From: Streptomyces sp. QL37
GTDB lineage: Bacteria > Actinomycetota > Actinomycetes > Streptomycetales > Streptomycetaceae
DNA: 64,000 nucleotides
Assembly (NCBI RefSeq): GCF_002941025.1
Contig: NZ_PTJS01000001.1
Span: 8,707,064-8,771,063, forward strand
Direction of reading: 5' to 3'
The notes under the pieces were generated by a model, which was not told the DNA's origin, searched no databases, and saw only the letters and a list, made by a program, of their open reading frames with translations. Position 1 is the first letter of the stretch, and the number at the start of each line of letters is the position of its first letter. The position numbers and the translations under genes are program-made. Below are positions 48,001 through 55,394 of this stretch, in pieces.

Positions 48001-48076
48001 CATCACCCACCGACTCCACGTCCGCAAAGCCGCCACCGGCTCCACCCTCGCCGTCATCACCGAAGCAGCCGAATAA
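45065..48076 (+). CDS. sbcC: SMC-like ATPase SbcC
   Basis: The protein has 1003 residues, normal for SbcC. Walker A GDTGAGKST is at about 35-43. Long coiled coils flank a zinc-hook CVVCGSP near 518. The signature SGGESFFASLSLALGLAD is near 905, and Walker B LFIDEGFGTLDE near 936 is followed by VGVISHVPELR. It powers the SbcD nuclease by ATP-driven conformational change. It starts immediately after sbcD (TAAATG), so translation is coupled. The coiled-coil part is very rich in Ala, Thr and Gln, as usual in high-GC genomes. Confidence 0.95.
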   Translation: MRLHTLHLQAFGPFADTHTVDFDALSADGLFLLHGDTGAGKSTLFAAICVALYGEPPVDRNLKLRSDHAAPGLLTEVTLEATLAGKRLRIRRIPAQMKPKVRGGGETTQKAETYLSEWSLDSSGRGRWEALSRSHREAADEIKDLLGMSRQQFCQVVLLPQNEFTKFLRASASDRKDLLGKLFHTHRFGAIEAWLAARKNTLATQRDQARNDVLRLAERTQQEAGTDLEPEQGAPLASDPDTLTTPTHTWATALHTKAAIREKDAATAATLAQKELGAFRDRELAVRDLAANQEAHRAATQQLTTLEEQAEQQAALSRQRQHALQGQKVAPLLNAATAAATQHTQAQQDEHQARTLLNPEHATLGPDELTTTGQHLRADIGALRALLPDEATLQQYRTDLQKLHDEREELAQDLLDAETWLNHAPQRRETLKARLETARTAEETSRRHTEALALLADRLDAAKRRDAYTKQITKAQQTLLTAQAATKEAAQEHIDIRRRRTDGMAAELALQLTDGEPCVVCGSPNHPDPAAPHPDQPTAADEQAAESRHRKAQDVQEALQDELRALTEQAGTARGEAGGDTPLAELTAEHTTLQQQLAAALEAAADTGPATEELDSLDQQHTRTEGARTDTSTRLAAVDTGYDRLSTQAQDLEQKLATARADAPTLTQRITQLTQTADRLSTAADRANTTARTATDHQLATETAEQTARTAGFDTLDTAAQALLSDEALSTLEEEINQWREQRAAATTRLQEPALTAAAALPHANLDEATAQLDAATTHHTHAATKAAHATERTRALAALLTQLTTHIQHLEPLEHAYRTVDHLHGLINGTSPSNQLRMQLEAYVLAARLEEVVAAANTRLVRMSENRYALIHSDDRASHGARSGLGLKITDAWSGKDRDTDTLSGGESFFASLSLALGLADVVTAESGGQALDTLFIDEGFGTLDEDTLHNVLDVLDSLRAHDRTVGVISHVPELRRRITHRLHVRKAATGSTLAVITEAAE

Positions 48077-48141
48077 CCCCCCAGGTGCGGTGCAACAATG
48101 CACCGCACCCACCAGCCCACCCCCGGAGCAACACACCCCTC

Positions 48142-50286
48142 ATGGCCATCGCCCACCTCGAGCTCCGCCCCCACCAGAAGGAAGCCGTCACCGCCGCGGT
48201 CAAAACGCTGCGCACTAAACCGCGGGCGAGCGTGATCGCCGCGTGCGGCACCGGGAAAACCCTGATCGCGGCCAAGACCACCGCCCGCGTCGCCCCGCGC
48301 GGCCGGGTCCTGGTCCTGGTCCCCACTTTGGACCTGCTCTCCCAGACGGTGCGCTCCTGGCACGCTGCCGGCCACACCGGCCAAGCAGTAGCGGTGTGCT
48401 CGGCCCGCCAGGCCATGGACCACCCCTCGGCAGGCAACCTCCCGATGACGACGAAGCCCGCCGAACTGGCCGAACTGACCCCGCCCACCGGCCCGGTGAC
48501 CGTCTACGCCACCTACGCCTCCCTGCCCACCATCATCAACGCCCACCGCGACCACCACCTGCCGCCCTGGGACCTGGTCGTCGTCGACGAAGCCCACCGC
48601 ACCGCCGGCCGACTCGGCAAAGCATGGGCCGGGATCCACCACGACGACCAGGTCCCCGCCGCCCGCCGCCTCTACCTCACCGCGACCCCCCGCATCTGGG
48701 ACCCCGACACCGACCACAGCGACACCCCCGTCGCCTCCATGGACGACGAAACCCTCTTCGGCCCCGTCGCCTGGCGCCTCACCCTCTCCGACGCCATCGA
48801 CCTCGGCCTCCTCGCCGACTACCAGATCCTCGTCCCCGTCATCCAGGACACCGACCTACGCGACTGGCTCGCCACCAGCCCCGGCGCAGGCGCCGACGGA
48901 CTGCGCCTGGCCGGACACCAGGTCGCCGTCCTCAGAGCCATCCACGACCACCAATTGAGACGAGTCCTGACCTTCCACCACCGCGTCCAAGACGCCCGCG
49001 CCTTCGCCACCCACACCCACCCCGAACAACCCGCCATCCTGTCCAACGCCCGCGTCCTCGGCGAAGGAATCGACGTCCCCGCCATCGACGCCGTCGTCTT
49101 CGCCGACCCCAAAAACAGCCCCGTCGACACCGTCCAAGCCGTCGGCCGCGCACTGCGCCAGGCCCCCGGTGCTGGCAAAAAAGCCACCCTCATCGTCCCC
49201 GTCTACCTCACCCCCGACGAAGACCCCGACGACCTCCTCGGCGCCGACGCGTACACCCCCCTGTGGCGCACCGTCCAAGCCCTGCGCGCCCACGACGAAC
49301 GCCTCACCGCCCGCCTCGCCGACCCCCGCACCCACCGCCCCACCCTCGGATCCGAAGACCCAGGCGCCTGGCTCCACTTCGAACGCCCCACCCAGCAAGA
49401 AGAAGTCGCCCTCGCCCTCACCCTGCGCGTCCTCAACCCTAAAAGCGCCGAATGGCGCCGCGGCCTCACCGCAGCCCGCCGCTACCACCGCACCCACCAC
49501 CACCTCGACGCCCCCCAGACCCACGAAGACCCCGACGGCTACCCACTCGGCCGCTGGCTCACTTGGCAACGCCACCTCCACACCACCGGCACCCTGGACC
49601 CCGCACGCACCCACGCCCTCGAACGCCTCGGCATCATCTGGAATCCCCAACAGCACGCCTTCGACCGCGGCCTCGCCCACGCCACCGCCTACGCCGCCGT
49701 GCACGGCCACCTCGCCGCCCCCGTCGACCACCACCAGGACGGCTACGCCCTCGGCCGCTGGCTCGCCACCCAACGCAAACGAGCCGACGACCTCGCTCCC
49801 GCCCGCGCCCAAGCCCTCCAGCACCTCGACCCGCACTGGAACCCGCCCTGGCCCTTGACCTGGCACCGCACCTACCACGCCGCCCGCAGACACCACGAAG
49901 CCGGCAACCATTTGACCGATGTGCCCCGGGACTACATCACCGATGACGGACACCGCCTGGGGGAGTGGCTCTACAGCCAGCGCCTCCACCCTGAACGCCT
50001 GCACCCCACCCAGCAACAGCTCCTGGTCGGCCTCGGCCTGATCCAGAACGCCGAACCGTCCCCTAAGAAACGGAAGCCGGCGGCCCGCAAGCCAGAGCAG
50101 GGCTTGGCCGCCGCTCGCGCCTTCCATCAGCGGGAGGGCCACCTCGAAGTTCCCCAGCGCCACGTCGAAGACCTCGACGGTGAACCCGTACGCGTCGGAC
50201 AGTGGATCAGCAACACCCGCCGCCGCAAAGAACACCTGCCCACCGACCGGATCCGCGCGCTCGACGCACTCGGCATGCGCTGGTAA
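48142..50286 (+). CDS. DEAD/DEAH helicase with helicase-associated (HA) repeats
   Basis: The protein has 714 residues from the ATG at 48142. The type III restriction/SF2 core has Walker A ACGTGKT at 34-40, LVLVPTLDLL, DEAH in VVVDEAHRTAGR near 147, motif III LTATPR, and the motif V/VI region LGEGIDVPAIDAVVF with QAVGRALRQ. The C-terminal 280 residues carry four helicase-associated repeats, starting near 437, 506, 573 and 650 (each with GLAxAxxY/FHxxxxH and GxWLxxQR). Such proteins are common accessory helicases of Streptomyces and its elements. It lies 65 bases after sbcC. Confidence 0.9.
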   Translation: MAIAHLELRPHQKEAVTAAVKTLRTKPRASVIAACGTGKTLIAAKTTARVAPRGRVLVLVPTLDLLSQTVRSWHAAGHTGQAVAVCSARQAMDHPSAGNLPMTTKPAELAELTPPTGPVTVYATYASLPTIINAHRDHHLPPWDLVVVDEAHRTAGRLGKAWAGIHHDDQVPAARRLYLTATPRIWDPDTDHSDTPVASMDDETLFGPVAWRLTLSDAIDLGLLADYQILVPVIQDTDLRDWLATSPGAGADGLRLAGHQVAVLRAIHDHQLRRVLTFHHRVQDARAFATHTHPEQPAILSNARVLGEGIDVPAIDAVVFADPKNSPVDTVQAVGRALRQAPGAGKKATLIVPVYLTPDEDPDDLLGADAYTPLWRTVQALRAHDERLTARLADPRTHRPTLGSEDPGAWLHFERPTQQEEVALALTLRVLNPKSAEWRRGLTAARRYHRTHHHLDAPQTHEDPDGYPLGRWLTWQRHLHTTGTLDPARTHALERLGIIWNPQQHAFDRGLAHATAYAAVHGHLAAPVDHHQDGYALGRWLATQRKRADDLAPARAQALQHLDPHWNPPWPLTWHRTYHAARRHHEAGNHLTDVPRDYITDDGHRLGEWLYSQRLHPERLHPTQQQLLVGLGLIQNAEPSPKKRKPAARKPEQGLAAARAFHQREGHLEVPQRHVEDLDGEPVRVGQWISNTRRRKEHLPTDRIRALDALGMRW

Positions 50287-50491
50287 CTCCCCCCTACGGC
50301 GGAGGCCGGAGCCCGCTCACATCCGCAGGCCGATCACCAACCGCGGAGCGTCTCGCGCCTGCACGCGCGGCCGCGTCCGAGTTGCGCGGTCGGCACCTTC
50401 GATCAGCGGGAGCGGTCCGGGCCGTGGTGCCCTGTTCGGCCTGGGTGACCACAGCCAGGGCGTCGAGGAGGAAACGGCCCAGGTCCGTGCG

Positions 50492-51019
50492 CTACCCGAC
50501 CGGCAGGCTGTCGAGAGAAGCCAGTACCCGCTGCCAGGCCTCCAGCTCGGCCAGCCCGGTCGGGATGGAGGCCACGTCCTTCAGCATGATGCGGACCATG
50601 GTGTGGGCTTCGTCATCGTCGCTGCCGGCCGGGGCGGCGGGCAGCAGCAGCACGCTGTGCGGCTGTCCGCCGCGCCGGGTCCAGGACGGGTCGAGGGCTC
50701 CCGGCACTGCCTCGGCATCCGCGGCGGCCAGCTCGTAGTAGCGCTCAGGCTCGCCGCCCAGCACGGGCGCCGAGGCGGTGACACGGTGCAGGTAGCCGGC
50801 GTGGGTGGAGCGCAGCTGGTTGAACAGGAACTTCCAGTCCCGCCGCAACAGGGCGATCACCGGCGTGTTGCCGTCCTGTGTGGCGATAGCCAACTCCTCT
50901 GGGAAATCGGGGTGTTTGATGATGATGACGCCCGGCCCAGTCGACGGCCGGACTGTCGATGTTGACGCTGCGACCCGCCCGTTGACCATCTGCACGCCCT
51001 GCGCCTTGAGCCGGCGCAA
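50492..51019 (-). CDS. Hypothetical protein, possibly 5'-disrupted
   Basis: The 175-residue frame starts at a TTG (an ATG at 50989 is an alternative). The same frame reads upstream through AAAAAGKQVQGT, so the real start may lie further up and be disrupted. The body (GVIIIKHPDFPEELAIATQD, RRDWKFLFNQLRSTHAGYLH, RYYELAAADAEAVPG) has strong coding character. The WKFLFNQLRST segment recalls uncharacterised Streptomyces proteins with nuclease-like N-termini, but none is visible here. No function can be assigned. Confidence 0.5.
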   Translation of the reverse strand: MRRLKAQGVQMVNGRVAASTSTVRPSTGPGVIIIKHPDFPEELAIATQDGNTPVIALLRRDWKFLFNQLRSTHAGYLHRVTASAPVLGGEPERYYELAAADAEAVPGALDPSWTRRGGQPHSVLLLPAAPAGSDDDEAHTMVRIMLKDVASIPTGLAELEAWQRVLASLDSLPVG

Positions 51020-51094
51020 CGTGCCCTGGACCTGCTTGCCCGCCGCGGCAGCTGCTTGAGGACCCAGGACGTTTCCCGCTCTACCGTGCCGGGC

Positions 51095-51277
51095 TCACCC
51101 TCGCGGGGTGATCTGCACGACGACACCACCAGCGGTGCCGAGGCCCACGTACAAAGCCAACCCATCCGATTTCAGCTCAAAGGCGAGGTAGCGCGGCCAG
51201 CCGCGCTCACCCAGGGGCAGCGTGACTTCTTTGGTGCCCGCACGTACCGGCGGACGGACCGTGACGGCTCGTTCCAC
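51095..51277 (-). CDS. Small frame upstream of the hypothetical gene
   Basis: From a GTG at 51277, 60 codons read VERAVTVRPPVRAGTKEVTL and ELKSDGLALYVGLGTAGGVV, with good third-position bias and alternating beta-strand character. There is no ribosome binding site. It ends just before the disrupted region upstream of 51019, so it may be a small gene or a displaced piece of the same gene. Not recognised. Confidence 0.3.
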   Translation of the reverse strand: MERAVTVRPPVRAGTKEVTLPLGERGWPRYLAFELKSDGLALYVGLGTAGGVVVQITPRG

Positions 51278-51433
51278 ACGCTGTGGGGCGGGGACCGGTC
51301 TGAGGTGACGGGCTGACCCAGCCGTGATGCACCAGTGGGGCCGGTGTCGCCACTGGCCCACTGGTGCGTTGATATTCTCGCTGCCCCGCCCGACAACAGG
51401 TGTGGGCACAGCGGTTCGGGGGGGATGGAGTAG

Positions 51434-52402
51434 ATGAGGCCACGTCTGGTGTTCGTGCACGGGGTGGGAAAGCCACGGGAGGTCAAGACCGAGCTGGAGG
51501 AGTGGCGGGCCGCGCTGACCGTCGGCGCGCGTGCGGCCGGGCACTCCCGAAAGGCCGCGCAGCTGCTCGACGGCGGAGCGGTCGACATCCACTTCGCTTA
51601 CTACGGCGATCTCTTCCTCCCGGGGGCCGCTCCCGACAATGAGGCTGTGGCCCCCGTCCCCGCACCCGCCGGACCGGACGAGGAACTGCGGGAGCTGCTC
51701 CTCGACATGGTCGACGAGCAGCTCGAAGCGCCCCGCGACGACCGTCAGGCACAGGCGCTCCGGGTGACCAGGAACAAACTGGCGCCGACCGGCGAGGAAC
51801 AGGGACCCGGCAGCCTCGCACGGCAGGTACTCGTCGGGGCCAACTCCCTGTTCGCGGTGCCGGGTCTGCGTACCTTCGGCGGCTGGCTCAGTGCCGGAGC
51901 GATGAAGCACGATCTGCACCAGGTCAGGAGATATCTCGCCCGCAAGGAGACCGACGAGGCTGGCCTGAGCCTCGACCGGCGCATCCGTGCCCGCGTCGCC
52001 ACGGAACTCGACCCCGAGGGACCCACGGTCGTCGTCGCGCACTCGCTGGGGACTGTGGTGGCGTTCGAGACACTGCACGCGCACTCCGCGCACGTCCCGT
52101 TGTTCGTCACGCTCGGATCACCGCTCGGAATGCGCACGGCAGTACGGCCGCGGGTGCGCCCGCAGCCCGTACAGACCCCGGAACCGGTCGGTCGCTGGCT
52201 GAACTTCTGGGACCGCGACGACTTCGTCACCGGTGGCACCGAACTGGCCTTGTGCATCGCCTCAAACGCCGCCTCGGTCGCTCCGGTGAGCACGCGGGTC
52301 GATTCGGACGGACTGAATGTGCATCCGGCCGTCAAGTACCTGGCGCAGCCCGCTGTCGCGGGCCCGCTGATCGAGGCGCTCGACGCGGTCACTGTCGCAT
52401 GA
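51434..52402 (+). CDS. Alpha/beta hydrolase, candidate effector of a VMAP system
   Basis: The protein has 322 residues; GGAG precedes the ATG. It has an alpha/beta hydrolase (lipase/esterase-like) start RLVFVHGVGKPREVK, the nucleophile elbow VVVAHSLGTVVAF (Ser204), the following strand PLFVTLGSPLGM, then WLNFWDRDDFVTGG and a late His in LNVHPAVKYL. There is no signal peptide, so it acts in the cytoplasm. It is the first of four overlapping genes with a caspase-VMAP protein, MoxR and vWA. In such systems hydrolases are predicted effectors, perhaps attacking membrane lipids. The stop overlaps the next ATG. Confidence 0.8.
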   Translation: MRPRLVFVHGVGKPREVKTELEEWRAALTVGARAAGHSRKAAQLLDGGAVDIHFAYYGDLFLPGAAPDNEAVAPVPAPAGPDEELRELLLDMVDEQLEAPRDDRQAQALRVTRNKLAPTGEEQGPGSLARQVLVGANSLFAVPGLRTFGGWLSAGAMKHDLHQVRRYLARKETDEAGLSLDRRIRARVATELDPEGPTVVVAHSLGTVVAFETLHAHSAHVPLFVTLGSPLGMRTAVRPRVRPQPVQTPEPVGRWLNFWDRDDFVTGGTELALCIASNAASVAPVSTRVDSDGLNVHPAVKYLAQPAVAGPLIEALDAVTVA

Positions 52403-54456
52403 CACCGTCCACACCGCCGCGTCACCTGCTGGTCATCGCGCCGCAGTGCCCGGCCCAAGGACTGCTGACTGGTCTGGAGGAGACCGCCGAGTCCCTGCAC
52501 GCCGTCCTCCTGGACGATGAGCTGGGCGGCTGCGAGCCGAGCCCGCCGGGCGTGCCCTCCCTGCTGTGCGGGCTCAGCGTCGGCAGGGCCGCGATCGACC
52601 AGTCGGTTCGGGACGCGGCGGACCGGGCCGGGGCCGCGGAGGCGGTGCTGTTAATCGCGTTCCTCGGACACGGCACCACCCTCGGCCAGACGCCCAAGCT
52701 GGCCTTCATGGCGAGCGACTCCCACGAGGATGTCGCGACCAGTGTCGTGGACGTCGGCGGGCTGCTCACCCTGGCCCTGGACGTCCCCGGTGTGCGGGGC
52801 GTCATCGCCCTGGTGGACACCTGCCGCGCCGGCGGGGCCGTACCGGATCTCGGTGGGCTGGCCGGAGGGGTCCGGCAGGGCGCGACCAGCCTCTCCCTGC
52901 TGATGTCCGGGAGCGCGGTCGAGTCGGCCCACGGCATCGCGTACACCCGGACGCTGGTGCGCGTGCTGCGCGACGGCCTGCCAGACGCGGGGACGTTCCT
53001 CTCGCCGCAGGACGTACAGGAGACCGTGGACAAGGAAGCGGGCACCAGCTCCCAGTTGGTCACGCTGAACGGCCTCTCCCTGGATGCCCGACCCTGGTTC
53101 GCCCGCAATGCACGGCACAGGGCCTACGGCGCGCTGCTGGGGCCGCTGGGCGAGGAGGATCTGCAGCTCGCCCTTGCCTCGCTCGGCGATGCGGCTCCCG
53201 CCCTGCCGATCGTCACCTCCGGCGATCTGGCCCGGCTGCGCCGGACCCTGGCGGCCCTTGACCGGCACCAGGCCACCGCCGACCAGCACCTCCCTCACGC
53301 CCTGCGCACGGTCGACCGGCTCGCGACCGCCGTACGCACCCGCGAGTTCCTCCTGTCGTCCTGGCCAGGCAGTCTCCCCGATTCTGAACGCATCCGCCGC
53401 GCCTATGTGACGGCGGCCGGCCGGCCCGCGTCCGCGTCCGACGGGGACGAACTGCTGCGTGACTGCGTCGAGTCGCTGTGCCTGCGAGTACCTCGCGCCA
53501 AGGGCAGTCCCACGGCGCCTCTCGCCACCTTCGTCGCCGCGCTCGCGGTGGAAGACGGTCTCGCGGCGGGAACGCCCGGACTCACGGGCTGGGCGCGAGG
53601 CATCGGGGCCGGCGTGGAACTCGTCGACGCCTTCGCCGCCCAGGCACGTCGAGCCGCCGAGAACAGGCTGCGGCTGGTGGTCAGCCTGCACTCCGCGATG
53701 GCCGACGAGTGGCCCGAAACCCTTCTCGTCTGGCTGTTGGACGGCGAAACCCTCGTGGGACGTGAGGACTTCCGCTGCCCTCCGACGCAGGCCGGCGTCG
53801 AACAGCGGTTGGGCGCGGTGCTCGCCTGGGCGACCCGGCAGGCCCGGTGCACCGGATTCAGGCTCAAACGCATCGACATCGCAGCGCCCGCCGCGCTGCT
53901 CGTCTGCTGGCGCCCCGAGGAAGCCAGGCTCGGGCAGCGACTGGGGCTCTACTACGACATCGTCCTGCGCTGGAGCGACCGGCTGAACCTCCCCGCCTAC
54001 CTGGGCCTGATCAACGAGTTCGCCCGGAACCAGCTCGACGAGATGAAGGACGGCCCGGCCACGCCCGTGAACTGGCTCGACAAGGCCGAACTCAGTGCGG
54101 TGCAGAAGCTGGTGGAGAGCCTCGGCAACGGCTGCTACGGCGGTGCGCTGGCGCTGCGACACCGGCCGCAGCGGCTCCAGGAACTCCTGGAACCCCTGCT
54201 CGCGTACGCCCCGATGGTGCTGTGGCCGGACGGCACGGGAGATCTGCCGCAGGCGTCGCAGGACAGCGTGGAACGCAACTGGGCGAGACTCCCCGGAGAG
54301 TTCAGCGCCGCCTACCGCACCTCCTGGAAACAGGGGGACCCGGCGCACGAGCACACCGATCTCGCCCGGGTGCGTTCCGTGTGGCTGGACGAGCAATGGC
54401 TGGACTTCTGCGACGCGTTCGCGAACGACTCGATCGATGGAGAGAACCCACGATGA
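52399..54456 (+). CDS. Caspase-like VMAP (vWA-MoxR-associated) protein
   Basis: The protein has 685 residues from the ATG overlapping the hydrolase stop (ATGA). The N-terminal 230 residues look like a caspase-family peptidase: LLIAFLGHGTTLG with the catalytic His91 and VIALVDTCRAGGA with Cys142. A helical middle follows. The C-terminal domain (LRLVVSLHSAMADEWPETLL, VWLLDGETLVG, then VQKLVESLGNGCYGGALALR) has the pattern of VMAP-C domains, the adaptor of MoxR-vWA ternary systems. It probably links the NTPase machinery to a proteolytic effector. The stop overlaps the MoxR start. Confidence 0.8.
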   Translation: MTPSTPPRHLLVIAPQCPAQGLLTGLEETAESLHAVLLDDELGGCEPSPPGVPSLLCGLSVGRAAIDQSVRDAADRAGAAEAVLLIAFLGHGTTLGQTPKLAFMASDSHEDVATSVVDVGGLLTLALDVPGVRGVIALVDTCRAGGAVPDLGGLAGGVRQGATSLSLLMSGSAVESAHGIAYTRTLVRVLRDGLPDAGTFLSPQDVQETVDKEAGTSSQLVTLNGLSLDARPWFARNARHRAYGALLGPLGEEDLQLALASLGDAAPALPIVTSGDLARLRRTLAALDRHQATADQHLPHALRTVDRLATAVRTREFLLSSWPGSLPDSERIRRAYVTAAGRPASASDGDELLRDCVESLCLRVPRAKGSPTAPLATFVAALAVEDGLAAGTPGLTGWARGIGAGVELVDAFAAQARRAAENRLRLVVSLHSAMADEWPETLLVWLLDGETLVGREDFRCPPTQAGVEQRLGAVLAWATRQARCTGFRLKRIDIAAPAALLVCWRPEEARLGQRLGLYYDIVLRWSDRLNLPAYLGLINEFARNQLDEMKDGPATPVNWLDKAELSAVQKLVESLGNGCYGGALALRHRPQRLQELLEPLLAYAPMVLWPDGTGDLPQASQDSVERNWARLPGEFSAAYRTSWKQGDPAHEHTDLARVRSVWLDEQWLDFCDAFANDSIDGENPR

Positions 54457-55394
54457 CCTGGACACCCTTCTACGTCGGCGACGGCACCCCCCGGGACGTG
54501 GACCTCGGTGTCCCGCCGCCCTGGCGCACCTTCCCCAGGCAGCCCCGGCCCGAGCGGTTCCAGCCGCCCCCCGGGCTCGTCGAGGCCGTGAATGCTGCGC
54601 TCGCCCTGCGCCGTCCGCTGCTGCTGACGGGCGCCCCGGGCTCCGGCAAGTCGTCGGTCATCAAGCAGGTGGCGACGGAGTTGCGGCTCGGGGAACCACT
54701 GCGCTGGCACATCACCTCCCGCAGCACCCTCGTGGACGCGCTCTACCGGTACGACGCCCTGGGGCGCATCCACGCACAACGCCTGGGCGGCGAATCGGGC
54801 ACCGACGACATCGCCCCCTTCCTGCAGCTCGGACCGCTGGGGACGGCACTGCTGCCGTCGAAGGCGCCGTCCGAGCAGCCCCGCGCCCTGCTCATCGACG
54901 AGATCGACAAGAGTGACCTCGATCTGCCGAGCGATCTGTTGGACGTGCTGGAGCACGGGGAGTTCGAGATTCCGGAGCTGGCGCGGTACCGGGACGACGA
55001 CGTGGACGTGCGGGAATGGGAGAGCAATGCCGTCCATCGGATCGTCAAGGGCCGCGTGCGGTGCGACAACTTCCCGTTCATCGTGCTGACGAGCAACGGC
55101 GAGCGTGACTTCCCCGCCGCCTTCCTGCGGCGCTGCATCCGGTACACCATGCCGATGCCGGACACGGAGTCGCTGCGGCGGGTGGTGGCGGCCCACTTCG
55201 AGACCGATGTGGCGCCCTCGGGTCCGGTCGACTCACTGATCGTCACGTTCGTCGACCGTCTGCGGGCAGGCGAGAGCCTGGCCGTGGACCAGTTGCTCAA
55301 CGCCGTGCACCTCCTGACCGGTGCCCAGGCGCCGGAGGGAGCCGCCGCCGAGGAGGTCAGGGAACTGATCCTGCGTGAGCTGACCGGTGCCTGA
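54453..55394 (+). CDS. MoxR-type AAA+ ATPase
   Basis: The protein has 313 residues, with its ATG overlapping the VMAP stop. Walker A GAPGSGKSS (Lys66), a central WHITSRSTLVDALYRYDALG segment typical of MoxR pore regions, Walker B LLIDEIDKSD (Asp149), sensor 1 FIVLTSNGERDFPAAFLRRC and the lid helices are all present. The enzyme is therefore probably active. MoxR proteins act as chaperone-like remodelling ATPases with vWA partners, here the next gene. The stop overlaps the next start by 8 bases. Confidence 0.9.
   Translation: MTWTPFYVGDGTPRDVDLGVPPPWRTFPRQPRPERFQPPPGLVEAVNAALALRRPLLLTGAPGSGKSSVIKQVATELRLGEPLRWHITSRSTLVDALYRYDALGRIHAQRLGGESGTDDIAPFLQLGPLGTALLPSKAPSEQPRALLIDEIDKSDLDLPSDLLDVLEHGEFEIPELARYRDDDVDVREWESNAVHRIVKGRVRCDNFPFIVLTSNGERDFPAAFLRRCIRYTMPMPDTESLRRVVAAHFETDVAPSGPVDSLIVTFVDRLRAGESLAVDQLLNAVHLLTGAQAPEGAAAEEVRELILRELTGA

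Noticed and set aside
48142..50286. The DEAH helicase as part of a restriction-modification or DISARM system
   Set aside because: No methyltransferase, DUF1998 or phospholipase D gene lies nearby, and the C-terminal HA repeats indicate a different helicase family.
51095..52093. Long minus-strand frame of 332 codons across the hydrolase gene
   Set aside because: Most of it is antisense to the well-supported alpha/beta hydrolase and is an effect of high GC. Only the part below 51277 has independent coding character, and it is listed separately with low confidence.
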